From: Phocoena phocoena
Taxonomy: Eukaryota; Chordata; Mammalia; Artiodactyla; Phocoenidae
Direction: 5' to 3'
DNA length: 64,000 bases
Assembly: GCF_963924675.1 (NCBI RefSeq)
Contig: NC_089222.1
Span: 186,001 to 250,000 of the forward strand
Position 1 is the stretch's first letter, and every line of letters begins with the position of its first letter. Both the position numbers and the translations under genes were made by a program. Of this stretch, positions 9,194-23,166 are shown one piece after another. Below the pieces are notes generated by a model that saw nothing but the letters and a program-made list of their open reading frames with translations, searched no databases and was not told where the DNA came from.

Positions 9194-10940
9194 TTGGCCA
9201 ACAACGGCGTATGCGTTTTTTCCTGAATATATTCAGGATAAAACGCATATGCCCTTTTTGGCCAACTAAGCAAGCCTGTAAAGGAAATCTGCACTACAAT
9301 GAAGTCTCACTGCCCCCCGGGCAAAAGGGCCATCTGAAAAAAGTGTAAAATCCAGAAAGTTAGGACAGGATATGGAGAACAGGGAGCCTTGTTATGCTGA
9401 TTGGCAGGATGTAAATTGCCAGCAGCAACCCTGGAGAAGTGTATGGTGTTTCCTGAAACACGTAAGAAATAAAGCAACACAGCCTATGGCACTTCCACTT
9501 ATGGTCCTATAGCTTACGGAAATTAAAATCAAAAACAAACAGCCACCCCAATATTTGGGACGGCTGTGTTCACAAGAAGCTCGTCTACAGTATCAGGTAA
9601 ATATCCCAGAAAGCAAAAAATGGATAAAGAAGTTGTGGCACGTACGTACAATGCAATATCACTCAGCAATGAAATCTGTGTCATCAGGCCCGTAGCGGCA
9701 TAGTGAGTGGATGCAGGTACGGTGATTCTACGTGAACTACGTCACACAGAAAAAGAAACATCATAAGATATCACTAATACACGGAATGTAAACTTGACTA
9801 CACATGAACTGAATTACAAAACAGAACAGGGTCTCAAATTTAGAAAACCAACTAGTGCTTGCTTATGGGGAAAGGTGCCTTGGGGTGTTGCATAAAACCA
9901 GAGACTGAAATTAGCACAGATAACTTTCCATAAGCCAAATATGTAATAGACAAGACCTACTCCTTGCTCAACGAAATGGACACAACACCACATATTCAAC
10001 GCCTAGGAATATACCTGACTAGGAAGAATCTTAAACCCCATGGATATATATGTCTCCGTAAGAGAATCAAGCGTGTGTACAGCGGCCGAAATGCAGCAGT
10101 GAAAATCCGATAAATGCCATTATCAAAATAAATTTCGAAAACAAAACACAAAGACAGTGAAATAGAGAGCAATTCTTAAATAATTCACTCAGGGCATGTG
10201 ATGCAACCGGGATTGACCACATCTACACCCAGAGCTGGTTGAGACATAAGGCTGGACACTTCAGGCTGATAGCATTGGTGAGTTTCGGTGAGCAAATGCA
10301 GACCCTTTGAAGTCATACGGCATGGTACCCATTCCATGGGTCCCAACTCTCCAGGTTCAAGGGATTCTTCCTTCAGCTAAAACATGCATGGGAAACACAG
10401 AGTATGGTACACCGTGTGATTGGGAAACGATTTAAAATGGATCTCAGTTTTCGTATCCTTGTCCTCGGGTTCACCATTCCAGACGCTTTACTAACACTCT
10501 CCCCGCTTGGAGAGTCAGTGCCTTTAACCTCCTGTTTGGCACAGTTTGCAATTTCTTTGCAAGATGAACAGGAATAGGGAGAACCAAAGAGAGACTAGCT
10601 GTAGGTGTCTGCACGGGCAAATGTAACACTCATTGCCCACCAGGAAGAGGAATTAAACAAAGGCTCAGTGTGCCCTGCTGGAAACAGATTAGGGCCTGAA
10701 GCAATCCTGCGGTTTTGTGCCCAGCTCACAAGAAAGCGAGTTGAAGAAAGGAGCTCAGGGGCACTGTAATTCACAAACCTGCAGAGTTATAAATGACAAC
10801 TATCCTCCAAAAATATATTGAAGTAAGCCTGCGAAGGGGACTTGAAAGCGGGGCAGAGTTTCAGGAAAACCATTGCAGGGGGTAGACTGGAATTGCCCTG
10901 AAAGCATATAAAAAGAGGCAGAACGTCGACAATGATGCAC
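9194..10940 (+). repeat. Satellite unit 3, type A
   Basis: The palindrome carries a rare ACAACGG variant in its left arm, seen again only in unit 15, twelve units away. The right arm has GATAAAAC. Confidence 0.88.
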
Positions 10941-11012
10941 TTGGCCAAAAAGGGCGTATGCGTTTTTTCCTGAATATATTCAGGAAAAAACGCATACGCC
11001 CTTTTTGGCCAA
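10941..11012. repeat. 72-bp exact palindrome (reference copy)
   Basis: The arms are 36 bp each with no spacer, opening TTGGCCAAAAAGGGCG and meeting at GAATATATTC. The right arm aligns with the first LINE-1-derived bases of the unit; the left arm is its inverted copy. Exact in units 4, 6, 10, 11, 12, 13, 16, 19, 21 and 25, and exact in altered form in unit 34; most others have one or a few mismatches. Such a sequence can form a hairpin or cruciform. No function is shown by sequence alone. Confidence 0.95.
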
Positions 11013-12687
11013 CCAAGCAAGCCTGTAAAGGAAATCTGCACTACAATGAAATCTCACTGCCCCCCCGGGCAAAAGGGCCATCTGAAAAAAGTGTAAAATC
11101 CAGAAAGGTAGGACAGGATATGGAGAACAGGGAGCCTTGTTATGCTGATTGGCAGGATGTAAATTGCCAGCAGCCACCCTGGAGAAGTGTATGGTGTTTC
11201 CTGAAACACGTAAGAAACAAAGCAACACAGCCTATGGCACTTCCACTTATGGTCCTATAGCTTACGGAAATTAAAATCAAAAACAGACAGCCACCCCAAT
11301 ATTTGGGACGGCTGTGTTCACAAGAAGCTCGTCTACAGTATCAGGTAAATATCCCAGAAAGCAAAAAATGGATAAAGAAGTTGTGGCACGTACGTACAAT
11401 GCAATATCACTCAGCAATGAAATCTGTGTCATCAGGCCCGTAGCGGCATAGTGAGTGGATGCAGGTACGGTGATTCTACGTGAACTACGTCACACAGAAA
11501 AAGAAACATCATAAGATATCACTAATACACGGAATGTAAACTTGACTACACATGAACTGAATTACAAAACAGAACAGGGTCTCAAATTTAGAAAACCAAC
11601 TAGTGCTTGCTTATGGGGAAAGGTGCGTTGGGGTGCTGCATAAAACCAGAGACTGAAATTAGCACAGATAACTTTCCTTAAGCCAAATATGTAATAGACA
11701 AGACCTACTCCTTGCTCAACGAAATGGACCCAACACCACATATTCAACGCCTAGGAATATACCTGACTAGGAAGAATCTTAAAACCCATGGATATATATG
11801 TCTCCGTAAGAGAATCAAGCGTGTGTACAGCGGCCGAAATGCAGCAGTGAAAATCCGATAAATCCCATTATCAAAATAAATTTCGAAACAAAACACAAAG
11901 ACAGTGAAATAGAGAGCAATTCTTAAATAATTCACTCAGGGAATGTGATGCAACCGGGATTGACCACATCTACACCCAGAGCTGGTTGAGACATAAGGCT
12001 GGACACTTCAGGCTGATAGCATTGGTGAGTTTCGGTGAGCAAATGCAGACCCTTTGAAGTCATACTGCATGGTACCCATTCCATGGGTCCCAACTCTCCA
12101 GGTTCAAGGGATTCTTCCTTCAGCTAAAACATGCATGGGAAACACAGAGTATGGTACACCGTGTGATTGGGAAACGATTTAAAATGGATCTCAGTTTTCG
12201 TATCCTTATCCTCGGCTTCACCATTCCAGACGCTTTACTAACACTCTCCCCGCTTGGAGAGTCAGTGCCTTTAACCTCCTGTTTGGCACACCTTGCAAAC
12301 TCTGTGCAAGATGAACAGGAATAGGGAGAACCAATGAGAGACTAGCTTTAGGTGTCTGCTCCGGCAAATGTAACACTCATTGCCCACCAGGAAGAGGAAT
12401 TAAACAAAGGCTCAGTGTGCCCTGCTGGAAAAAGATTAGGGACTGAAGCAATCCTGCGGTTTTGTGCCCAGCTCACAAGAAAGCGAGTTGAAGAAAGGAG
12501 CTCAGGGGCACTGTAATTCACAAACCTGCAGAATTATAAATGACAGCTATCCTCCAAAAATATATTGAAATAAGCCTGCGAAGGGGACTTGAAAGCGGGG
12601 CAGAATTTCAGCAAAACGATTGCAGGGGGTACACTGGAATTGCCCTGAAAGCATAGGAAAAGAGGCACAACGTCGATAATGATGCAC
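10941..12687 (+). repeat. Satellite unit 4, type A, exact palindrome
   Basis: The 72-bp palindrome (10941-11012) is exact. Private changes CTTTCCTTAAGCC, TTCGAAACAAAAC and CCTTGCAAACTCTG are shared only with unit 6, marking a two-unit duplication (units 4-5 to 6-7). Confidence 0.9.
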
Positions 12688-14434
12688 TTGGCCAAAAAGG
12701 GCGTATGCGTTTTTTCCTGAATATATTCAGGAGAAAACGCAGACGCCCTTTTTGGCCAACCAAGCAAGCCTGTAAAAGAAATCTGCACTACAATGTAATC
12801 TCACTTCCCCCCGGTCAAAAGGGCCATCTGAAAAAAGTGTAAAATCCAGAAAGGTAGAACAGGATATGGAGAACAGGGAGACTTGTTATGCTGTTTGGCA
12901 GGATGTAAATTGCCAACAGCCACCCTGGAGAAGTGTATGGTGTTTCCTGAAACATGTAAGAAATAAAGCAACACAGCCTATGGCAATTGCACTTATGGTC
13001 TTATTGCTTTGGGAAATTAAAATCAAAAACAGAGAGCCACCCCAAAGTTTGGGACGGCTGTGTTCCCAAGAAGCTCGTCTACAGTACCAGGTAAATATCC
13101 CAGAAAGCAAAAAATGGATAAAGAAGTTGTGGCACGTACGTGCAATGCAGTATCACTCAGCAATGAAATCTGTGTCTTCAGGCCCGTAGCGGCATAGTGA
13201 GTGGATGCAGGTACGGTGATTCTACGTGAACTACGTCACACAGAAAAAGAAACATCATAAGATATCACTAATACACGGAATGTAAACTTGACTACATATG
13301 AACTGAATTACAAAACAGAACAGGGTCTCAAATTTACAAAACCAACTAGTGCTTGCTTATGGGGAAAGGTGCCTTGGGGTGCTGCATAAAACCAGAGACT
13401 GAAATTAGCACAGATAACATTCCATAAGCCAAATATGTAATAGACAAGACCTACTCCTTGCTCAACGAAATGGACTCAACACCACATATTCAACGCCTAG
13501 GAATATACCTGACTAGGAAGAATCTTAAAACCCATGGATATATATGTCTCCGTAAGAGAATCAAGCGTGTGTACAGCGGCCGAAACGCAGCAGTGAAAAT
13601 CCGATAAATCCCATTATCAAAATAAATTTCGAAAACAAAACACAAAGACAGTGAAATAGAGAGCAATTCTTAAATAATTCACTCAGGGCATGTGATGCAA
13701 CCGGGATTGACCACATCTACACCCAGAGCTGGTTGAGACATAAGGCTGGACACTTCAGGCTGATACCATTGGTGAGTTTCGGTGAGCAAATGCAGACCCT
13801 ATGAATTCATACTGCATGGTACCCATTCCATGGGTCCCAACTCTCCAGGTTCAAGGCATTCTTCCTCCAGCTAAAACATGCATGGGAAACCCAGAGTATC
13901 ATCCACCGTGTGATTGGGAAACGATTTAAAATGCATCTCAGTTTTCGTATCCTGGTCCTCGGGTTCACCATTCCAGATGCTTTACTAACACTCTCCCCGC
14001 TTGGAGAGTCAGTGCCTTTAACCTCCTGTTTGGCACAGCTTGCAATTTCTGTGCAAGATGAACAGGAATAAGGAGAACCAATGAGAGACTAGCTGTAGGT
14101 GTCTGCACGGGCAAATGTAACGCTCATTGCCCACCAGGAAGAGGAATTAAACAAAGGCTCAGTGTGCCCTGCTGGAAACAGATTAGGGCCGGAAGCAGTC
14201 CTGCGGTTTTGTGCCCAGCTCACAAGAAAGCGAGTTGAAGCAAGGAGCTCAGGGGCACTGTAATTCACAAACCTGCAGAGTTATAAATGACAGCTATCCT
14301 CCAAAAATATATTGAAGTAAGCCTGCGAAGGGGACTTGAAAGCGGGGCAGAATTTCAGGAAAACGATTGCAGGGGGTAGACTGGAATTGCCCTGAAAGCA
14401 TAGGAAAAGAGGCACAACGTCGACAATGATGCAC
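12688..14434 (+). repeat. Satellite unit 5, type B
   Basis: The palindrome right arm has GGAGAAAACGCAGACG, shared with unit 7. The ORF2-derived frame is open at 12866-13189. GAATTCATACTGC and GAAGCAGTCC are also shared with unit 7. Confidence 0.9.
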
Positions 14435-16181
14435 TTGGCCAAAAAGGGCGTATGCGTTTTTTCCTGAATATATTCAGGAAAAAACGCATACGCCCTTTTT
14501 GGCCAACCAAGCAAGCCTGTAAAGGAAATCTGCACTACAATGAAATCTCACTGCCCCCCCGGGCAAAAGGGCCATCTGAAAAAAGTGTAAAATCCAGAAA
14601 GGTAGGACAGGATATGGAGAACAGGGAGCCTTGTTATGCTGATTGGCAGGATGTAAATTGCCAGCAGCCACCCTGGAGAAGTGTATGGTGTTTCCTGAAA
14701 CACGTAAGAAACAAAGCAACACAGCCTATGGCACTTCCACTTATGGTCCTATAGCTTACGGAAATTAAAATCAAAAACAGACAGCCACCCCAATATTTGG
14801 GACGGCTGTGTTCACAAGAAGCTCGTCTACAGTATCAGGTAAATATCCCAGAAAGCAAAAAATGGATAAAGAAGTTGTGGCACGTACGTACAATGCAATA
14901 TCACTCAGCAATGAAATCTGTGTCATCAGGCCCGTAGTGGCATAGTGAGTGGATGCAGGTAAGGTGATTCTACGTGAACTACGTCACACAGAAAAAGAAA
15001 CATCATAAGATATCACTAATACACGGAATGTAAACTTGACTACACATGAACTGAATTACAAAACAGAACAGGGTCTCAAATTTAGAAAACCAACTAGTGC
15101 TTGCTTATGGGGAAAGGTGCGTTGGGGTGCTGCATAAAACCAGAGACTGAAATTAGCACAGATAACTTTCCTTAAGCCAAATATGTAATAGACAAGACCT
15201 ACTCCTTGCTCAACGAAATGGACCCAACACCACATATTCAACGCCTAGGAATATACCTGACTAGGAAGAATCTTAAAACCCATGGATATATATGTCTCCG
15301 TAAGAGAATCAAGCGTGTGTACAGCGGCCGAAACGCAGCAGTGAAAATCCGATAAATCCCATTATCAAAATAAATTTCGAAACAAAACACAAAGACAGTG
15401 AAATAGAGAGCAATTCTTAAATAATTCACTCAGGGCATGTGATGCAACCGGGATTGACCACATCTACACCCAGAGCTGGTTGAGACATAAGGCTGGACAC
15501 TTCAGGCTGATAGCATTGGTGAGTTTCGGTGAGCAAATGCAGACCCTTTGAAGTCATACTGCATGGTACCCATTCCATGGGTCCCAACTCTCCAGGTTCA
15601 AGGGATTCTTCCTTCAGCTAAAACATGCATGGGAAACACAGAGTATGGTACACCGTGTGATTGGGAAACGATTTAAAATGGATCTCAGTTTTCGTATCCT
15701 TATCCTCGGCTTCACCATTCCAGACGCTTTACTAACACTCTCCCCGCTTGGAGAGTCAGTGCCTTTAACCTCCTGTTTGGCACACCTTGCAAACTCTGTG
15801 CAAGATGAACAGGAATAGGGAGAACCAATGAGAGACTAGCTTTAGGTGTCTGCTCGGGCAAATGTAACACTCATTGCCCACCAGGAAGAGGAATTAAACA
15901 AAGGCTCAGTGTGCCCTGCTGGAAAAAGATTAGGGCCTGAAGCAATCCTGCGGTTTTGTGCCCAGCTCACAAGAAAGCGAGTTGAAGAAAGGAGCTCAGG
16001 GGCACTGTAATTCACAAACCTGCAGAATTATAAATGACAGCTATCCTCCAAAAATATATTGAAATAAGCCTGCGAAGGGGACTTGAAAGCGGGGCAGAAT
16101 TTCAGCAAAACGATTGCAGGGGGTACACTGGAATTGCCCTGAAAGCATAGGAAAAGAGGCACAACGTCGATAATGATGCAC
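14435..16181 (+). repeat. Satellite unit 6, type A, duplicate of unit 4
   Basis: Exact palindrome (14435-14506). Near-identical to unit 4 from the palindrome onward, but its upstream flank differs from that of unit 4 (GGCACAACG against GGCAGAACG). The duplication junction therefore lies at or close to this palindrome. Confidence 0.9.
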
Positions 16182-17927
16182 TTGGCCAAAAAGTGCGTAT
16201 GCGTTTTTTCCTGAATATATTCAGGAGAAAACGCAGACGCCCTTTTTGGCCAACCAAGCAAGCCTGTAAAAGAAATCTGCAGTACAATGTAATCTCACTG
16301 CCCCCCGGTCAAAAGGGCCATCTGAAAAAAGTGTAAAATCCAGAAAGGTAGGACAGGATATGGAGAACAGGGAGACTTGTTATGCTGTTTGGCAGGATGT
16401 AAATTGCCAACAGCCACCCTGGAGAAGTGTATGGTGTTTCCTGAAACATGTAAGAAATAAAGCAACACAGCCTATGGCAATTGCACTTATGGTCTTATTG
16501 CTTTGGGAAATTAAAATCAAAAACAGAGAGCCACCCCAAAGTTTGGGACGGCTGTGTTCCCAAGAAGCTCGTCTACAGTACCAGGTAAATATCCCAGAAA
16601 GCAAAAAATGGATAAAGAAGTTGTGGCACGTACGAGCAATGCAGTATCACTCAGCAATGAAATCTGTGTCTTCAGGCCCGTAGCGGCATAGTGAGTGGAT
16701 GCAGGTACGGTGATTCTACGTGAACTACGTCACACAGAAAAAGAAACATCATAAGATATCACTAATACACGGAATGTAAGCTTGACTACATATGAACTGA
16801 ATTACAAAACAGAACAGGGTCTCAAATTTAGAAAACCAACTAGTGCTTGCTTATGGGGAAAGGTGCCTTGGGGTGCTGCATAAAATCAGAGACTGAAATT
16901 AGCACAGATAACATTCCATAAGCCAAATATGTAATAGACAAACCTACTCCTTGCTCAACGAAATGGACTCAACACCACATATTCAACGCCTAGGAATATA
17001 CCTGACTAGGAAGAATCTTAAAACCCATGGATATATATGTCTCCGTAAGAGAATCAAGCGTGTGTACAGCGGCCGAAACGCAGCAGTGAAAATCCGATAA
17101 ATCCCATTATCAAAATAAATTTCGAAAACAAAACACAAAGACAGTGAAATAGAGAGCAATTCTTAAATAATTCACTCAGGGCATGTGATGCAACCGGGAT
17201 TGACCACATCTACACCCAGAGCTGGTTGAGACATAAGGCTGGACACTTCAGGCTGATACCATTGGTGAGTTTTGGTGAGCAAATGCAGACCCTATGAATT
17301 CATACTGCATGGTACCCATTCCATGGGTCCCAACTCTCCAGGTTCAAGGCATTCTTCCTCCAGCTAAAACATGCATGGGAAACCCAGAGTATCGTCCACC
17401 GTGTGATTGGGAAACGATTTAAAATGCATCTCAGTTTTCGTATCCTGGTCCTCGGGTTCACCATTCCAGATGCTTTACTAACACTCTCCCCGCTTGGAGA
17501 GTCAGTGCCTTTAACCTCCTCTTTGGCACAGCTTGCAATTTCTGTGCAAGATGAACAGGAATAAGGAGAACCAATGAGAGACTAGCTGTAGGTGTCTGCA
17601 CGGGCAAATGTAACGCTCATTGCCCACCAGGAAGAGGAATTAAACAAAGGCTCAGTGTGCCCTGCTGGAAACAGATTAGGGCCTGAAGCAGTCCTGCGGT
17701 TTTGTGCCCAGCTCACAAGAAAGCGAGTTGAAGCAAGGAGCTCAGGGGCACTGTAATTCACAAACCTGCAGAGTTATAAATGACAGCTATCCTCCAAAAA
17801 TATATTGAAGTAAGCCTGTGAAGGGGACTTGAAAGCGGGGCAGAATTTCAGGAAAACGATTGCAGGGGGTAGACTGGAATTGCCCTGAAAGCATAGGAAA
17901 AGAGGCACAAGGTCGACAATGATGCAC
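16182..17927 (+). repeat. Satellite unit 7, type B, duplicate of unit 5
   Basis: Near-identical to unit 5. It adds a G-to-T change in the left palindrome arm at the position that is also T in units 2 and 28. The ORF2-derived frame is open at 16360-16683. Confidence 0.9.
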
Positions 17928-19673
17928 TTGGCCAAAAAGGGCGTATGCGTTTTTTCCTGAATATATTCAGGAAAAAATGCATACGCCCTTTTTGGCCAAC
18001 CAAGCAAGCCTGTAAAGGAAATCTGCACTACAATGAAATCTCACTGCCCCCCGGGCAAAAGGGCCATCTGAAAAAAGTGTAAAATCCAGAAATGTAGGAC
18101 AGGATATGGAGAACAGTGAGCCTTGTTATGCTGATTGGCAGGATGTAAATTGCAGCAGCCACCGTGGAGAAATGTATGGTTTTTCCTGAAACACGTAAGA
18201 AATAAAGTAACACAGCCTATGGCAATTGCACTTATGGTCCTATTCCTTAGGGAAATTAAAATCAAAAACAGAGAGTCACCCCAAAATTTGGAACGGCTGT
18301 GTTCCCAAGAAGCTCGTCTACAGTACCAGGTAAATATCCTAGAAAGCAAAAAATGGATAAAGAAGTTGTGGCACGTACGTGCAATGCAATATCACTCAGC
18401 AATGAAATCTGTGTCATCAGGCCCATAGCGGCATAGTGAGTGGATGCAGGTACGGTGATTCTACGTGAACTACATCACACAGGAAAAGAAACATCATAAG
18501 ATATCACTAATACACGGAATGTATACTTGACTACACATGAACTGAATTACAAAACAGAACAGGGTCTCAAATTTAGAAAACCAACTAGTGCTTTCTTATG
18601 GGGAAAGGTGCCTTGGGGTGCTGCATAAAACCAGAGACTGAAATTAGCACAGTTAACATTCCATAAGCCAAATATGTAATAGACAAGACCTACTCCTTGC
18701 TCAACGAAATGGAGTCAACACCACATATTCAACGCCTAGGAATATACCTGACTAGGAAGAACCTTAAAACCCATGGATATATATGTCTCTGTAAGAGAAT
18801 CAAGCGTGTGTACAGTGGCCGAAACGCAGCAGTGAAAATACGATAAATCCCATTATCAAAATAAATTTCGAAAACAAAACACAAAGACAGTGAAATAGAG
18901 AGCAATTCTTAAATAATTCACTCAGGGCATGTGATGCAACCGGGATTAACCACATCTACATCCAGAGCTGGTTGAGACATAAGGCTGGACACTTCAGGCT
19001 GATAGCATTGGTGAGTTTCGGTGAGCAAATGCAGACCCTTTGAAGTCATACTGCATGGTACCTATTCCAAGGGTCCCAACTCTTCAGGTTCAAGGGTTTC
19101 TTCCTCCAGCTAAAACACGCATGGGTAACCCACAGTATGGTCCACAATGTGATTGGGAAATGATTTAAAATGCATCTCAGTTTTCGTATACTGGTCCTCG
19201 GTTTCACCATTCCAGATGCTTTACTAACACTCTCCCTGCTTGGAGAGTCAGTGCCTTTAACCTCCTGTTTGGCACAGCTTGCAATTTCTGTGCAAGATGA
19301 ACAGGAATAGGGAGAACCAATGAGAGACTAGCTGTAGGTGTCTGCACGGGCAAATGTAACGCTCATTTCCCACCAGGAAGAGGAATTAACCAAAGGCTCA
19401 GCATGCCCTGCCGGAAACAGATTAGGGCCTGAAGCAATCCTACGGTATTGTGCCCAGCTCACAAGAAAGCGACTTGAAGAAAGGAGCTCAGGGGCACTGT
19501 AATTCACAAACCTGCAGAGTTATAAATGACAGCTATCCTCCAAAAATATATTGAAGTAAGCCTGCAAAGGGGACTTGAAATCGGGGCAGAGTTTCAGGAA
19601 AACCATTGCAGGGGGTAGACAGGAATTGCCCTGAAAGCATAGGAAAAGTTGCAGAACGTCGACAATGATGCAC
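17928..19673 (+). repeat. Satellite unit 8, type B
   Basis: One mismatch in the palindrome right arm (ATGCATACG). One C is lost in AATTGCAGCAGCC, shifting the ORF2-derived frame, which reopens at 18135-18428. Confidence 0.88.
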
Positions 19674-21420
19674 TTGGCAAAAAAGGGCGTATGCGTTTTT
19701 TCCTGAATATATTCAGGAAAAAACGCATACGCCCTTTTTGGCCAACCAAGCAAGCCTGTAAAGGAAATCTGCACTACAATGAAGTCTCCTTGGCCCCCGG
19801 GCAAAAGGGCCATCTGAAAACAGTGTAAAATCCAGAAAGGTAGGACAGGATATGGAGAACAGGGAGCCTGGTTATGCTGATTGACAGGATGTAAATTGCC
19901 AGCAGCCACCCTGGAGAAGTGTATGGTGTTTCCTGAAACACGTAAGAAACAAAGCAACACAGCCTATTGCACTGCCACTTATGGTCCTATAGCTTACGGA
20001 AATTAAAATCAAAAACAGACAGCCACCCCAATATTTGGGACGGCTGTGTTCACAAGAAGCTCGTCTACAGTATCAGGTAAATATCCCAGAAAGCAAAAAA
20101 TGGATAAAGAAGTTGTGGCACGTACGTACAATGCAATATCACTCAGCAATGAAATCTGTGTTATCAGGCCCGTAGCGGCATAGTGAGTGGATGCAGGTAC
20201 GGTGATTCTACGTGAACTACGTCACACAGAAAAAGAAACATCATAAGATATCACTAATAAACGGAATGTAAACTTGACTACACATGAACTGAATTACAAA
20301 ACAGAACAGGGTCTCAAATTTAGAAAACCAACTAGTGCTTGCTTATGGGGAAATGTGCCTTGGGGTGCTGCATAAAACCAGAGACTGAAATTAGCACAGA
20401 TAACTTTCCATAAGCCAAATATGTAATAGACAAGACCTACTCCTTGCTCAACGAAATGGACCCAACACCACATATTCAACGCCTAGGAATATAACTGACT
20501 AGGAAGAATCTTAAAACCCATGGATATATATGTCTCCGTAAGAAAATCAAGCGAGTGTACAGTGGCCGAAACGCAGCAGTGAAAATCCGATAAATCCCAT
20601 TATCAAAATAAATTTCGAAAACAAAACACAAAGACAGTGAAATAGAGAGCAATTCTTAAATAATTCACTCAGGGCATGTGATTCAACAGGGATTGACAAC
20701 ATCTACACCCAGAGCTGGTTGAGACATAAGGCTGGACACTTCAGGATGATAGCATTGGTGAGTTTCGGTGAGCAAATGCAGACCCTTTGAAGTCAAACTT
20801 CATGGTACCCATTCCATGAGTCCCAACTCTCCAGGTTCAAGGGATTCTTCCTTCAGCTAAAACATTCATGGGAAACACAGAGTATGGTACACCGTGAGAT
20901 TGGGAAACGATTTAAAATGGATCTCATTTTTCGTATCCTTGTCCTCGGGTTCACCATTCCAGACGCATTACTAACACTCTTCCCGCTTGGAGAGTCAGTG
21001 CCTTTAACGTCCTGTTTGGCACAGTTTGCAATTTCTGTGCAATATTTACAGTAATAGGGAGAACCAATGAGAGACTAGCTGTAGGTGTCTGCACGGGCAA
21101 ATGTAACACTCATTGCCGACCAGAAAGAGGAATTAAACAAAGGCTCAGTGTGCCCTGCTGGAAAAAGATTAGGGCCTGAAGCAATCCTGCGGTTTTGTGC
21201 CCAGCTCACAAGAAAGCGAGTTGAAGAAAGGAGCTCAGGGGCACTGTAATTCACAAACCTGCAGAGTTATAAATGACAGCTATCCTCCAAAAATATATTG
21301 AAGTAAGCCTGAGAAGGGGACTTGAAAGCGGGGCAGAATTTCAGGAAAACGATTGCAGGGGGTAGACAGGAATTGCCCTGAAAGCATAGGAAAAGAGGCA
21401 GAACGTCGACAATGATGCAC
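19674..21420 (+). repeat. Satellite unit 9, type A
   Basis: One mismatch in the left palindrome arm (GGCAAAAAAGG). The spacer (about 20690-21060) has more private substitutions than its neighbours. Confidence 0.88.
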
Positions 21421-23166
21421 TTGGCCAAAAAGGGCGTATGCGTTTTTTCCTGAATATATTCAGGAAAAAACGCATACGCCCTTTTTGGCCAACCAAACAA
21501 GCCTGTAAAGGAAATCTGCACTACAATGAAGTCTCACTGCCCCCCGGGCAAAAGGGCCATCTGAAAAAAGTGTAAAATCCAGAAAGTTAGGACAGAATAT
21601 GGAGAACAGGGAGCCTTGTTATGCTGATTGGCAGGATGTAAATTGCCAGCAGCCACCCTGGAGAAGTGTATGGTGTTTCCTGAAACACGTAAGAAACAAA
21701 GCAACACAGCCTATGGCACTTCCAATTATGGTCCTATAGCTTACGGAAATTAAAATCAAAAACAGACAGCCACCCCAATATTTGGGACGGCTGTGTTCAC
21801 AAAAGCTCGTCTACAGTATCAGGTAAATATCCCAGAAAGCAAAAAATGGATAAAGAAATTGTGGCACGTACGTACAATGTAATATCACTCAGCAATGAAA
21901 TCTGTGTCATCAGGCCCATAGCGGCATAATGAGTGGTTGCAGGTACGGTGATTCTACGTGAACTACGTCACACAGAAAAAGAAACATCATAAGATATCAC
22001 TAATACACGTAATGTAAACTTGACTACACATGAACTGAATTACAAAACAGAACAGGGTCACAAATTTAGAAAACCAACTAGTGCTTGCTTATGGGGAAAG
22101 GTGCGTTGGGGTGCTGCATAAAACCAGAGACTGAAATTAGCACAGATAACTTTCCATAAGCCAAATATGTAATAGACAAGACCTACTCCTTGCTCAACGA
22201 AATGGACTCAACACCACATATTCAACGCTGAGGAATATACCTGACTAGGAAGAATCTTAAAACCCATGGATATATATGTCTCCGTAAGAGAATCAAGCGT
22301 GTGTACAGCGGCCGATACGAAGCAGTGAAAATCCGATAAATCCCATTATCAAAATATATTTCAAAAACAAAACACAAAGACAGTGAAATAGAGAGCAATT
22401 CTTAAATAATTCACTCAGGGTATGTGATGCAACCGGGATTGACCACATCTACACCCAGAGCTGGTTGAGACATAAGGCTGGACACTTCAGGCTGATAGCA
22501 CTGGTGAGGTTCGGTGAGTAAATGCAGACCCTTTGAAGTCATACTGCATGGTACCCATTCCATGGGTCCCAACACTCCAGGTTCAAGGGATTCTTCCTCC
22601 AGCTAAAACATGTATGGGAAACCCAGAGTATCGTCCACCATGTGATTGGGAAACGATTTAAAATGCATCTCAGTTTTCGTATCCTGGTCCTCGGGTTCAC
22701 CATTCCAGATTCTTTACTAACACTCTCCCCGCTTGGAGAGTCAGTGCCTTTAACCTCCTGTTTGCCACAGCTTGCAATTTCTGTGCAAGATGAACAGGAA
22801 TAGGGAGAACCAATGAGAGACTCGCTGTAGGTGTCTGCACGGGCAAATGTAACGCTCATTGCCCACAAGGAAGAGGAATTAAACAAAGGCTCAGTGTGCC
22901 CTGCTGGAAACAGATTAGGGCCTGAAGCAATCCTGCGGTTTTGTGCCCAGCTCACAAGAAAGCGAGTTGAAGCAAGGAGCTCAGGGGCACTGTAATTCAC
23001 AAACCTGCAGAGTTATAAATGACAGCTATCTTCCAAAAGTATATTGAAGTAAGCCTGTGAAGGGGACTTGAAAGCGGGGCAGAATTTCAGGAAAACGATT
23101 GCAGGGGGTAGACTGGAATTGCCCTGAAAGCATATGAAAAGAGGCAGAACGTAGACAATGATGCAC
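21421..23166 (+). repeat. Satellite unit 10, type A, exact palindrome
   Basis: Exact palindrome (21421-21492). Two bases are lost near 21800 (TTCACAAAAGCTCG), breaking the ORF2-derived frame. Confidence 0.88.

Noticed and set aside
9040..9294. A minus-strand open frame of about 84 codons that recurs in most satellite units, running through the palindrome into the spacer
   Set aside because: It repeats only because the units are near-identical. It reads antisense to the LINE-1 part, has no recognisable domain, and in several units it is truncated or frameshifted.
12866..13189. A plus-strand open frame of about 107 codons in type B units, looking like a conserved protein family
   Set aside because: It is the C-terminal remnant of LINE-1 ORF2 (WRSVWCFLK and WIKKLW signatures). 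It has no catalytic domains, and type A units carry a stop in it. Not a gene.
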